From positions 1 to 6,954 of the forward strand of contig JALOMM010000096.1 of assembly GCA_025455535.1 (NCBI GenBank): DNA of 6,954 nucleotides, written 5' to 3'. Origin of the DNA: Bacteroidales bacterium (GTDB lineage: Bacteria > Bacteroidota > Bacteroidia > Bacteroidales > VadinHA17). The notes under the pieces are model-generated. The model saw only the letters and a program-made list of their open reading frames with translations. It had not been told where the DNA came from and did not search any database. Shown here piece after piece: positions 1-6,360 of this stretch. The translations under genes were made by a program, and so were the position numbers. Positions within the stretch are counted from its first letter, which is position 1. Every line of letters begins with the position of its first letter.

Positions 1-63
1 CTCGGATCACTTGCAACGCTCGTATACTACATCATGATGTTCCTGGGCTCCAGGGACAGATAG
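1..63 (+). CDS. 3' end of a convergent gene, probably a membrane protein (partial)
   Basis: Frame 1 of the plus strand is open from the window edge to a TAG stop at 61-63 and gives 20 residues. They form a hydrophobic run (LATLVYYIMMFLG) followed by a short charged tail (SRDR). That is how many inner-membrane proteins end, with a last transmembrane helix and a cytoplasmic tail. The stop falls just before the stop codon of the minus-strand methyltransferase, leaving 9 bases between them, which is the normal packing of two convergent genes and supports the reading. Nothing of the family can be told from this fragment. It could still be a chance open frame, because 20 codons without a stop is not rare. 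Confidence 0.55.
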   Translation, partial: LGSLATLVYYIMMFLGSRDR

Positions 64-72
64 AGAATCTCC

Positions 73-807
73 TCATCTTCCCTCAACATAGAGGAATTTT
101 GTTCTCTTGACCATGTAACTTATTACGGCCCAGAAAATCAGTGCTGCAACCAGCAGTACGATATAGAGCGATTCCATGTAGATCTTTCCCGTAACGGCCA
201 GGTTGCGCACCATGTCAAGCACGGCAAAGACAATAAACAGGTTGGCTGCCCTGTTGTATTCACGCTTCAGCACCGCCCTGAAGGAGAACGGGAGGAGTGA
301 CTTGGTGTAATGCCTGAATCCCGGTATCACCGCCTTTACCCGAAAGGCCCATATGTCATAGGCCTCTCCGAACTTGCGGCGGAGATACTGCTCTTCGGCA
401 AAAATAATTCTCTCATAACAGATCCAGAAGAGCAGGATATAGATGACAGTGCACCACACAGACCTGAGGAACAGTACAGGTCCGAGCCCCGCAAGAAAGT
501 TTCCCGCATAAAGGGGATGGCGTATAACCGAGTAAATTCCCGTGGTATTGAGCTCGTCAGCCAGCTGATCTATCACACTCCTGCCTGAAGTGTTCCTGGG
601 GACGTAGCCGAGGGTATACGACCTGAGGGCCTCTCCTGCCAGCGATACGGCGATACAGATCAGCTCCCAGGTCAGGCTGAAGTATATTACGCTCCTGTTT
701 GCTATGAACAGATAACCGGAGGCCAGAGCGACGATGGCCACCGGTAACCAGTTTCTTCTTCTGAATAACCAGTTTCCGGATTTCTCAAGTTCATGGACAA
801 GTGACAT
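73..807 (-). CDS. Integral-membrane methyltransferase, PEMT/ICMT class; possible lipid or lipid A phosphate methyltransferase
   Basis: This 244-residue polytopic membrane protein carries the S-adenosylmethionine-binding signature of the phospholipid/isoprenylcysteine methyltransferase class: RHPLYAG at residues 96-102, EE at 138-139, and FGEAY at 146-150 followed by the usual V-x-x-x-I-P at 158-162. Hydrophobic segments lie near 22-36, 43-58, 104-114 and 118-135, and two more (about 188-204 and 212-232) form a C-terminal part beyond the catalytic motifs. Members methylate lipid head groups, prenylated cysteine or, in Leptospira (LmtA), a lipid A phosphate. The N-terminal EKSGNWLFRRRNWLP stretch resembles my memory of that last group, which is a hint only. 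Bacteria lack prenyl-CaaX proteins, so a lipid substrate is more likely. It is the last gene of the operon, 35 bases after the barrel gene. The ATG at 805-807 is the only Met near the N terminus, has no Shine-Dalgarno sequence and sits inside a hairpin. The class is certain; the substrate is not. Confidence 0.85.
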   Translation of the reverse strand: MSLVHELEKSGNWLFRRRNWLPVAIVALASGYLFIANRSVIYFSLTWELICIAVSLAGEALRSYTLGYVPRNTSGRSVIDQLADELNTTGIYSVIRHPLYAGNFLAGLGPVLFLRSVWCTVIYILLFWICYERIIFAEEQYLRRKFGEAYDIWAFRVKAVIPGFRHYTKSLLPFSFRAVLKREYNRAANLFIVFAVLDMVRNLAVTGKIYMESLYIVLLVAALIFWAVISYMVKRTKFLYVEGR

Positions 808-836
808 ACATGCGGCGTTGATGCCGTAAATGTATG
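805..836 (-). promoter_or_regulatory. Imperfect hairpin covering the methyltransferase start codon
   Basis: Perfect 7-base inverted arms CATACAT (805-811) and ATGTATG (830-836) enclose a second pair, CGGC (813-816) and GCCG (823-826), around a 6-base loop. A 1-by-3 internal loop separates the two stems. In the minus-strand transcript the start codon of the methyltransferase (805-807) is the very end of the 3' arm, so the structure would hide it. No T-rich tract follows on either strand, so it is not an ordinary intrinsic terminator. It could limit translation of the last gene, stabilise the 3' end of the upstream message, or be a protein-binding palindrome. Function is inferred; the symmetry is seen directly. 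Confidence 0.4.
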
Positions 837-842
837 AAAATT

Positions 843-1994
843 TCAGAAACTATACTTTATCCTGAGGAAGCCCATGTTGATCTGTGTCTCATCACCTGAG
901 ACAACGCTCTCGAAATACTGCCATACCAGTGAGAAATCGACGTTTTCAGCCATTGAGAAGTCAACTGAGGGGCCTGCATAATAACCTTTCAGATCAGGAT
1001 ACCATATAGCTGACAGAGAGAGGTTAAGCAGCGGCATAGGGGTATAGGTCACCTGTCCCATGAGGGTGAACTCAGAGAAGGCGAGGCTTCTTGCGGTTAA
1101 TCCCCCCCTGTAAAAATCCCTGAAGCTGTCAATGGCCACAGGATTGCTTGAATACATAAACTGTGTGATGGCGGTGAACTTGTCAGAAAAGACCCTGTCG
1201 ACGCCGGCGGTTGCTATCACTGTCCCCTCTTCAGACGTTGAGCCTCCGAAGGGGAGAAACCATGTTGCCTCGCCCCTTAATGAGTATGAGCCGGCATTGG
1301 CTGACCACCCTGTTCCGAGGGTAATCATATCTCCTTCACTCTCTCCGGCAAGGAACTGCAGGTCGGCACCGGGGATGCTGAACCGCCACAGAGCGGCAGC
1401 AGTGACCGCACCGGTGTTATCTGCCTTGACTGCTATTTCAGCAGACGAAGAGGCCCCGGGTGACCAGATCACCCTTACAGCGTCGCTGCCGGGACGCTCG
1501 ATATAGTCAAAATCAAAATAAGAGTATGTATTGAAAATATCATTGGGATTCCATACCAGTGCCTGGCTCCAGTTTATGCGCTGGCGGCCTGCCCTGACCT
1601 GAACCGTCCCTGCAGTGAAATCGACTGATGCCCTGTCAATGAAGGTATTTAAAATGACTGACTGTTCATCTATGATATTCCATGACATGTCAATCCATCC
1701 CTGGTCATAGCCTATCGAAGAGGCGTATGAGGGGTCCGCAAGCAGCAGATCACCGGTTATGAGTCTGTTCCGAACCTCGAGGGTAATGGTTGTCCTGCTG
1801 CCCGGATAGGCTTTGAAATTGAGCCTGTTATGCAGCATGCTGCTGTTTATCCAGATATCCGAAGGGTTCTCAAACATGGCGTTATGCAGCCACGATGCAT
1901 AGCCGCCTGCCGAGAACTTCTCCGGCGTCTCCTGCGAATGCGATGATAGGGTAAGAATTATCGCAGCCACCGTCAGCAGAGCCTTCTTCTTCAT
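843..1994 (-). CDS. Outer-membrane beta-barrel protein of the transport operon (DUF1302-like)
   Basis: The 383-residue protein starts with a signal peptide (KKK, then a hydrophobic stretch to about residue 17, with probable cleavage after SHS at 20). There is no lipobox cysteine. The rest is rich in alternating polar and hydrophobic strands with many aromatic residues, and it ends in a terminal phenylalanine (IKYSF), the classic beta-barrel assembly signal. A conserved-looking block at 137-175 (GRQRINW, then WNPNDIFN, then ERPGSDAVR) recalls DUF1302-type outer-membrane proteins, which share the GRQ-x-x-x-W plus NP-x-D plus ERPG pattern. This is recalled, not searched. Its ATG shares one base with the stop of the ATPase gene (TGATG at 1992-1996), so the two are probably translationally coupled and the barrel is likely the outer-membrane partner of this transporter. 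Only a distant AGGG lies upstream, which fits coupling. The barrel and location are well supported; the substrate and channel role are unknown. Confidence 0.82.
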   Translation of the reverse strand: MKKKALLTVAAIILTLSSHSQETPEKFSAGGYASWLHNAMFENPSDIWINSSMLHNRLNFKAYPGSRTTITLEVRNRLITGDLLLADPSYASSIGYDQGWIDMSWNIIDEQSVILNTFIDRASVDFTAGTVQVRAGRQRINWSQALVWNPNDIFNTYSYFDFDYIERPGSDAVRVIWSPGASSSAEIAVKADNTGAVTAAALWRFSIPGADLQFLAGESEGDMITLGTGWSANAGSYSLRGEATWFLPFGGSTSEEGTVIATAGVDRVFSDKFTAITQFMYSSNPVAIDSFRDFYRGGLTARSLAFSEFTLMGQVTYTPMPLLNLSLSAIWYPDLKGYYAGPSVDFSMAENVDFSLVWQYFESVVSGDETQINMGFLRIKYSF

Positions 1995-2686
1995 CAGTTA
2001 TTGTTTACCCTTACGTCAGAGACAATGCGGCCGTCTTCCAGTGTTATGACCCTGCGTGCCCTCTTCATCACCCTTATGTCATGAGTCGAGAAGATGAAGG
2101 TCATCTTTTCATCATGATTTAGTTTCTCCATTATATCAAGCAGTGTCTCTGCAGATTTTGTGTCGAGGTTTGCCGTGGGTTCATCTGCCAGGATAAACTC
2201 CGGCCTGGGCGCCAGTGCCCTTGCCACCGCTACCCTCTGCTGCTGCCCCCCTGACAGCTGAGAGGGGCGGCTGTTGTGACGGTCAGAGAGACCCACGGAT
2301 GCCAGCATCTCATCGGTACGGGCCTTGCGTTTCTCTTTGGGCCACTTCTGCAGGTTCAGGATGAATCCGACGTTTTCCGAAGCGGTGAGAACCGGTATCA
2401 GGTTATACGACTGGAAGACGAAGCCCACATGTTCCATCCTGAAGTCGATCAGCTCCGAAGGCTTAAGCTCAGATAGCCGGTGGCCAGCGACAATGATCTC
2501 CCCTCCGGTGGGCTGGTCAAGGCCGCCGATGAGGTTCAGCAACGTTGTCTTACCTGATCCTGACGGCCCGACAATCACTGCAAAATCACCTTTCTCAAAG
2601 CTGAGAGTGACACCGTTGACCGCCTTCACCTCTACCTCGGTATCATGGTAGGTCTTATATACATCATTGATTTCGACTACTTTCAT
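1994..2686 (-). CDS. ABC transporter ATP-binding protein, LolD/MacB-type
   Basis: A complete 230-residue nucleotide-binding subunit that would power the two permeases from the cytoplasm. All catalytic motifs are intact: Walker A GPSGSGKTT at 40-48, Q-loop FQSYNLIP at 91-98, signature LSGGQQQR at 144-151, Walker B ILADEP at 165-170 with catalytic E169, D-loop NLD at 173-175 and switch histidine H202 in STHD. The length and the FQSYNLIPVLTASENV segment are typical of the LolD/FtsE/MacB-type group that pairs with FtsX-fold permeases. These work by mechanotransmission and act on lipoproteins or other membrane-embedded substrates. It is a stand-alone domain, not fused to a permease as in MacB. It follows the second permease by 18 bases, with an A-rich leader and no clear Shine-Dalgarno sequence. 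A dedicated housekeeping LolD is presumably encoded elsewhere, so no lolD symbol is given. Confidence 0.95.
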   Translation of the reverse strand: MKVVEINDVYKTYHDTEVEVKAVNGVTLSFEKGDFAVIVGPSGSGKTTLLNLIGGLDQPTGGEIIVAGHRLSELKPSELIDFRMEHVGFVFQSYNLIPVLTASENVGFILNLQKWPKEKRKARTDEMLASVGLSDRHNSRPSQLSGGQQQRVAVARALAPRPEFILADEPTANLDTKSAETLLDIMEKLNHDEKMTFIFSTHDIRVMKRARRVITLEDGRIVSDVRVNNN

Positions 2687-2704
2687 GGTTATCGGGTTTT
2701 GTTG

Positions 2705-4132
2705 TTATTCTCCTCTTAAAGCTTCCACCGGATTTAACTGCAGCGCCTTGCGGGCAGGGTATATGGCTGATAATATCCCGGTGATAACGATCAGCACGGT
2801 CAGTATCATAAAGAAATCGGCACCTATTGTGGGATAGAGATGGGCAGAGTATCCGAACGCTTCCATCCCTTCTGAATATTTCACCAGGTTAATGCCGGTA
2901 TGACCGGTTATTCCAATGACTACCCCGCTTACCACCATACCGGCAACGCCTCCCACGACCGAGAGGAATATCGATTCGAGCATTATCATGGAGAAAACGC
3001 GGCGCCGGTTCATGCCGATTGCCGAAAGCATCCCCAGCTCGCGCGTACGCTCGAGGACAGACATAAGCATTGTATTCACTATTCCGAAAGCCAGGGCAGC
3101 CAGTATCAGTGCCATAAAAATGCCGTAGATCTGGTTCATGTAATCGGCTATCATGGCCAGGTCTGTCTGTATCTCCTTCCAGTTCATTACTTCAAGGCCG
3201 GGAAGGGCCTCCGTCACTTCCGGGGTAATCCTGTCAGTGAGGTCATTGTCTGCCAGCCGTGCAATTATCCGGTGGTACTCTCCCTCCCCCAGGCCAGTCA
3301 GCCTGCGGAGTTCATTTTCGGGAACAAACACTGACATCGCCTCGAAAAGGTCGTTGTTTGTACGGAAGATGCCGCATATCCTGAACGCTGCACCGGTCTG
3401 GTTGTCGTCAGCATCAAGGAATGTAAGTATGATCCTCGACCCTTCGCGGTATGACCAGGCTGCCTCCCTGATCATCATCCCGTATTCTTTTGACTCCCTG
3501 GCAGATAACAGCCCGGTAATGGCTTCCGTCAGCTTCTTCTCGGTGGTGAACCGCTGGTTTTCAAGTGGTTTAAGCTTTTCAGCCACGGAAGAGGGCACCC
3601 CGCTTTCTTCAAGAGTACCGAACGACTCCTCCGTCAGAATGTACCTGATGATGTAGAGTTCCTTTGCCAGTTTCTCTCCGATGAAGGCACTGTTGAGCCT
3701 TGTGTCACTGCCGAAGTAGCTCCCGGTTCCGGGGATAAGCCTCGTTTTGAGGGTGAACATCTCCTCTTCCCCTCCGACATTTATGCCGGTGATCTCCACT
3801 CCGGTGCTCCCTGCGGAGGTAGAGGCGATGCCCCTTACAATGATCCTCTCTGCGATACGGGTTACTTCAGGTATGTTCTGAAGTACTGAGATCACCTTTT
3901 CGGGCTCCGGGATGACGTTTTTCAGGTCACTGCTGCTCCTGAACTCTTTGCTGTTGATCTGGATATGCGAGAGCTCCTCGTTTACAGCGGCATCAATCCT
4001 CTGAACAATGGAACTGTTTATTGCAGCCATCGCAAAGACACCTGCAAAGACACCCACCGTAACGGCAGCAATGACCGTCAGGCTTCTTGTCCTGTTCCTC
4101 CAGACGTTTTTCCAGGCAATAGATGTTATCAT
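2705..4132 (-). CDS. FtsX/LolC/LolE-type ABC permease, second subunit
   Basis: A 475-residue inner-membrane permease with the MacB-like layout: one transmembrane helix near the N terminus (about 18-38), a large periplasmic domain (about 40-330), then three helices (about 333-358, 383-408 and 438-458). The cytoplasmic segment ERTRELGMLSAIGMNRR at 361-377 is the coupling region typical of FtsX-fold subunits, and the tail YPARKALQLNPVEALRGE is the usual family ending. The N-terminal AWKNVWRNR motif matches the AWRNLWRNR of the upstream permease, so the two are probably paralogous halves of a heterodimer like LolC/LolE. Between GEKLAKEL (152-159) and EGSRIILTF (230-238), segments I would expect to be nearly adjacent, lies an extra stretch of about 70 mostly helical, charged residues. 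The gene starts 11 bases after the first permease and has a good GGAAG ribosome-binding site. Lipoprotein release is the family's best-known job; the real substrate is unknown. Confidence 0.92.
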   Translation of the reverse strand: MITSIAWKNVWRNRTRSLTVIAAVTVGVFAGVFAMAAINSSIVQRIDAAVNEELSHIQINSKEFRSSSDLKNVIPEPEKVISVLQNIPEVTRIAERIIVRGIASTSAGSTGVEITGINVGGEEEMFTLKTRLIPGTGSYFGSDTRLNSAFIGEKLAKELYIIRYILTEESFGTLEESGVPSSVAEKLKPLENQRFTTEKKLTEAITGLLSARESKEYGMMIREAAWSYREGSRIILTFLDADDNQTGAAFRICGIFRTNNDLFEAMSVFVPENELRRLTGLGEGEYHRIIARLADNDLTDRITPEVTEALPGLEVMNWKEIQTDLAMIADYMNQIYGIFMALILAALAFGIVNTMLMSVLERTRELGMLSAIGMNRRRVFSMIMLESIFLSVVGGVAGMVVSGVVIGITGHTGINLVKYSEGMEAFGYSAHLYPTIGADFFMILTVLIVITGILSAIYPARKALQLNPVEALRGE

Positions 4133-4137
4133 GATTT

Positions 4138-4142
4138 CTTCC
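4138..4142 (-). promoter_or_regulatory. Ribosome-binding site of the second permease
   Basis: GGAAG on the minus strand, 5 bases before the ATG at 4130-4132 and just after the TAA of the first permease. It supports this start. Clear Shine-Dalgarno sequences are otherwise rare in this operon, with only the first permease having another. Confidence 0.55.
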
Positions 4143-4143
4143 G

Positions 4144-5559
4144 TTAGGCCCTGACAGCATTAATAACATTCATTTTGAAGATCTTGCGGACGCTGAAGGT
4201 GATCGCAATCAGAAGGATAAGGAGAACGATCACTACCTGCCACAGGTAATATGTATCTGGCAACAGCATCGGCATCACTGGATCGAAGCCGTAATCCTCG
4301 TACATCTTTGCCATCTCACCGGTAAAACGGAGTGGTCTGGCATACCCGAGGAATACTATGGGGAGCGAACCAGCCACACCGGCTGCCACACCGAGGAAAC
4401 CCACCAGAAACATTTCCATGGAAATCACTTTGGCCAGCTTCCCTTTCTGCATGCCGATGGAGACCAGCATGCCAAACTCACGGCGTCTTTCAGCCATCAT
4501 CATCAGCACTGTGCCGAATACCCCGAAGGCTATCACCAGGTACAGGATACCGATCATAATTGCACCGCTCTTGTTGTCTGCCTCCATCTGGTTGAGGAGA
4601 AGGGCGTTCATCTCCTTCCATGTGCGGATGGCGAGACCGTCACCGGTGATCTGTCCCAGCCTGTTACGGGTCATGACAAGGTCATCGTCTTCTGTGTCCC
4701 GTACGCTTATAATGGCGGAGGTAGCCATACCCGGGGCAGCATACAGATAGCGTGCATCATCCAGGGTGAGGTATACAAACCTGTTGTCTATTTCAGGCTG
4801 TGGCATCCGTACGATGCCTTTTATAATGTACAGTCCCGCTGCCGTTGTTCCGTGGTAACCCTGCCCCATCAGCACGAGTGTATCTCCCACACCGGCATGG
4901 AGATACTCTGACAGGCCGTTGCCGATGACAGCATAACCCGAATCGGCAGATGTCAGGTAACCATTCTCAAAGGCGGCATGCTTTCTGAAGAGCGGGAGGA
5001 CATCACTTGTATCAGTTCTGCCGATGCCAAGGATGGAGATGAGACTTGCCTCGTCAGTGAAAGATTCATTGACAAATACATCCAGCAATTTCGCCGTCCG
5101 GCCTGGCAGGCTTTCAGCCTTCAGGGCCTCAACAGCCTTCGGGGTCAGCCTGTACCTTACCAGGCGGTTTATGATGTTAAGTCCCTTCATCTCGTCTTCG
5201 GGGTCCATCCCAATTACCATGACACCCTGTGTGCGGCTGCCGGATGCGGCAAGGGCAAATGACTCGAGTTTGGGAATGACGGCAGTCACGTTCGGATCAC
5301 CCTCTATCCTGCTGATGATTTCAGGATCAATGACAAAGCCGTTGTCAAGGCTTGACTCGTCTATGTAATCAGTGTGCTGAAGCTGCAGATAGCCGGTATA
5401 CGATTCAATGACATCCCTGTACATCTTCTCATAGGTTCCAAGCTGGAACGATCTCATTACCAGTGCAAAGAACACCGCAAAAAAGACTGAGGCGGCAGTG
5501 ATGAGGGTCCTTCTCCTGTTTCGCCACAGGTTCCTCCAGGCAAGCTGATAATCCTTCAT
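4144..5559 (-). CDS. FtsX/LolC/LolE-type ABC permease, first subunit
   Basis: A 471-residue inner-membrane permease with transmembrane helices at about 19-38, 333-355, 383-405 and 437-456 and a large periplasmic domain between the first two. The N terminus AWRNLWRNRRRT is the amphipathic motif seen in LolC/LolE-like subunits. AERRREFGMLVSIGM at 356-370 is the cytoplasmic coupling segment that contacts the ATPase, and the tail KMNVINAVRA is a variant of the usual NPVEALR ending. In the periplasmic domain, about 65 residues (134-198) separate LNIINRLV from ENGYLTSADSGYAVIG, which I expect to be close together in ordinary family members, so an insertion is likely. It is in a different place from the insertion in the second permease. 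It follows the LolA-like gene by 26-27 bases. Together with the second permease and the ATPase it would make a LolCDE-like complex; MacB-style drug export is less likely because no membrane-fusion protein is present. Confidence 0.92.
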   Translation of the reverse strand: MKDYQLAWRNLWRNRRRTLITAASVFFAVFFALVMRSFQLGTYEKMYRDVIESYTGYLQLQHTDYIDESSLDNGFVIDPEIISRIEGDPNVTAVIPKLESFALAASGSRTQGVMVIGMDPEDEMKGLNIINRLVRYRLTPKAVEALKAESLPGRTAKLLDVFVNESFTDEASLISILGIGRTDTSDVLPLFRKHAAFENGYLTSADSGYAVIGNGLSEYLHAGVGDTLVLMGQGYHGTTAAGLYIIKGIVRMPQPEIDNRFVYLTLDDARYLYAAPGMATSAIISVRDTEDDDLVMTRNRLGQITGDGLAIRTWKEMNALLLNQMEADNKSGAIMIGILYLVIAFGVFGTVLMMMAERRREFGMLVSIGMQKGKLAKVISMEMFLVGFLGVAAGVAGSLPIVFLGYARPLRFTGEMAKMYEDYGFDPVMPMLLPDTYYLWQVVIVLLILLIAITFSVRKIFKMNVINAVRA

Positions 5560-5567
5560 AGCGATAA

Positions 5568-5572
5568 TCCTT
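5568..5572 (-). promoter_or_regulatory. Ribosome-binding site of the first permease
   Basis: AAGGA on the minus strand, 8 bases before the ATG at 5557-5559, in the short gap after the LolA-like gene. Position and spacing support the chosen start. Confidence 0.5.
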
Positions 5573-5586
5573 TCATTAACTGAATC

Positions 5587-6360
5587 TTACCTAATGGTTT
5601 TCATATTTTGCTGGGAGAAGAAACTCTCTTCCAGTTCAATATTGAATTTCACCTCAAGGATCTTCAGAACGGTTTTATGACCCTCCTCTTCTGCCGGCAC
5701 AAGCTCAATGACCGAGGGTATAAACCTGCCGTCCATGGTCTTCAGTCCGGTGCCTCTCTCTGTTCTGACCAGGTATCCGTCCTCGTCGTAGAGCTCAGCC
5801 TTCAGGACAATGAATTCCTTCTTGTCAACCCACCATACCTGGTGCCCCCAGAGGACATCGGCATCATCCTTCGCCAGAAGCTTTATCTTATGGCATAGGC
5901 GGCCGTCGACTTCCTCCTCTCCTTCAACAGAATGGGTATAGTCATTCACCACAGACGATTCCCTGAGAATATCGTCATTGGTATAGTCCGATCCCATCCA
6001 CCCCTGTGACATCATTGAGGGGGGGAGTTTTATCAGCCTGCTTATGGCAGGGTTCCAGCTCCACATCTCATTGCCCCGCTTGAGGAATGTCTGTCCTTTT
6101 TCACGGGCAGGGGCGGTTATCAGTGTAAGGGCGTAATCGTCTTCGAGCGACCATGATTTGAATTCTACGGTACGCTCCCATGTTGGGCGGATAATGGTCA
6201 TTGCCATCACGCTGTAGCCTGACAGTTCACCGTTGAACTTCTCGTCGGCCTTCCTGATAATCTCCGTGGCTGTGAGCTGCTGGGCCGTTAAACCCTGAAA
6301 GAGAGGCATCATCAGCAGCGCCGCAAAGACTAAAGTTACCGGCTTCATTGCTCTTTTCAT
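5587..6360 (-). CDS. Secreted LolA-like outer-membrane lipoprotein-sorting family protein (COG2834 type)
   Basis: The 257-residue protein has a signal peptide (basic KRAMK, hydrophobic core about 8-22, probable cleavage after LTA at 26) and no lipobox, so it should be soluble in the periplasm. The mature part fits the LolA-like fold, an open half-barrel that carries acyl chains. It has a leading helix with TEIIRKADEKF, then strands with VMAMTI, TFLKRGNEMWSW and IKLPPSMMSQGWMGSDYTND (111-129), the block typical of the COG2834/LolA_like group. CHKIKLLAK and VWWVDK strands follow. At 257 residues it is longer than classical LolA (about 180 mature residues), as usual for this group, which often sits beside RND/MMPL or ABC lipid exporters. 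Its ATG overlaps the TetR stop as ATGA, so translation is probably coupled. Met5 is a possible alternative start. It is the likely periplasmic shuttle for the permease pair downstream; the cargo is unknown. Confidence 0.88.
   Translation of the reverse strand: MKRAMKPVTLVFAALLMMPLFQGLTAQQLTATEIIRKADEKFNGELSGYSVMAMTIIRPTWERTVEFKSWSLEDDYALTLITAPAREKGQTFLKRGNEMWSWNPAISRLIKLPPSMMSQGWMGSDYTNDDILRESSVVNDYTHSVEGEEEVDGRLCHKIKLLAKDDADVLWGHQVWWVDKKEFIVLKAELYDEDGYLVRTERGTGLKTMDGRFIPSVIELVPAEEEGHKTVLKILEVKFNIELEESFFSQQNMKTIR

Noticed and set aside
39..57. Stem-loop as an intrinsic terminator for the left-edge gene
   Set aside because: The stem is good on the plus strand but lies inside coding sequence, and the bases after it are AGATAGAGAATC with no run of T, so it is not called as a terminator.
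1102..1108. Run of seven C (G on the coding strand) in the outer-membrane protein gene as a phase-variation tract
   Set aside because: Phase-variable tracts are usually longer. Similar runs of 6-7 occur elsewhere in the window (2246-2251 in the ATPase gene and 6019-6025 in the LolA-like gene), so it looks like ordinary composition, and the frame is intact.
3153..3656. A long open frame on the plus strand (also others, such as 4358-4750 and 1132-1506)
   Set aside because: Each lies wholly antisense to a well-supported transporter or barrel gene, has low-complexity Ser/Arg/Pro-rich translation and matches no family I recognise. These are shadows of the codon use on the other strand.
1994..5559. 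MacAB-type drug efflux or a cell-division FtsEX system
   Set aside because: There is no membrane-fusion protein or TolC-like channel, the ATPase is not fused to a permease, and there are two different permeases with large periplasmic domains beside a LolA-like gene. This fits a LolCDE-like arrangement better.
5560..5586. Internal promoter between the LolA-like and first permease genes
   Set aside because: The gap is only 27 bases and shows no Bacteroidota-type -33/-7 pair; it holds a ribosome-binding site, so a single transcript is the simpler reading.
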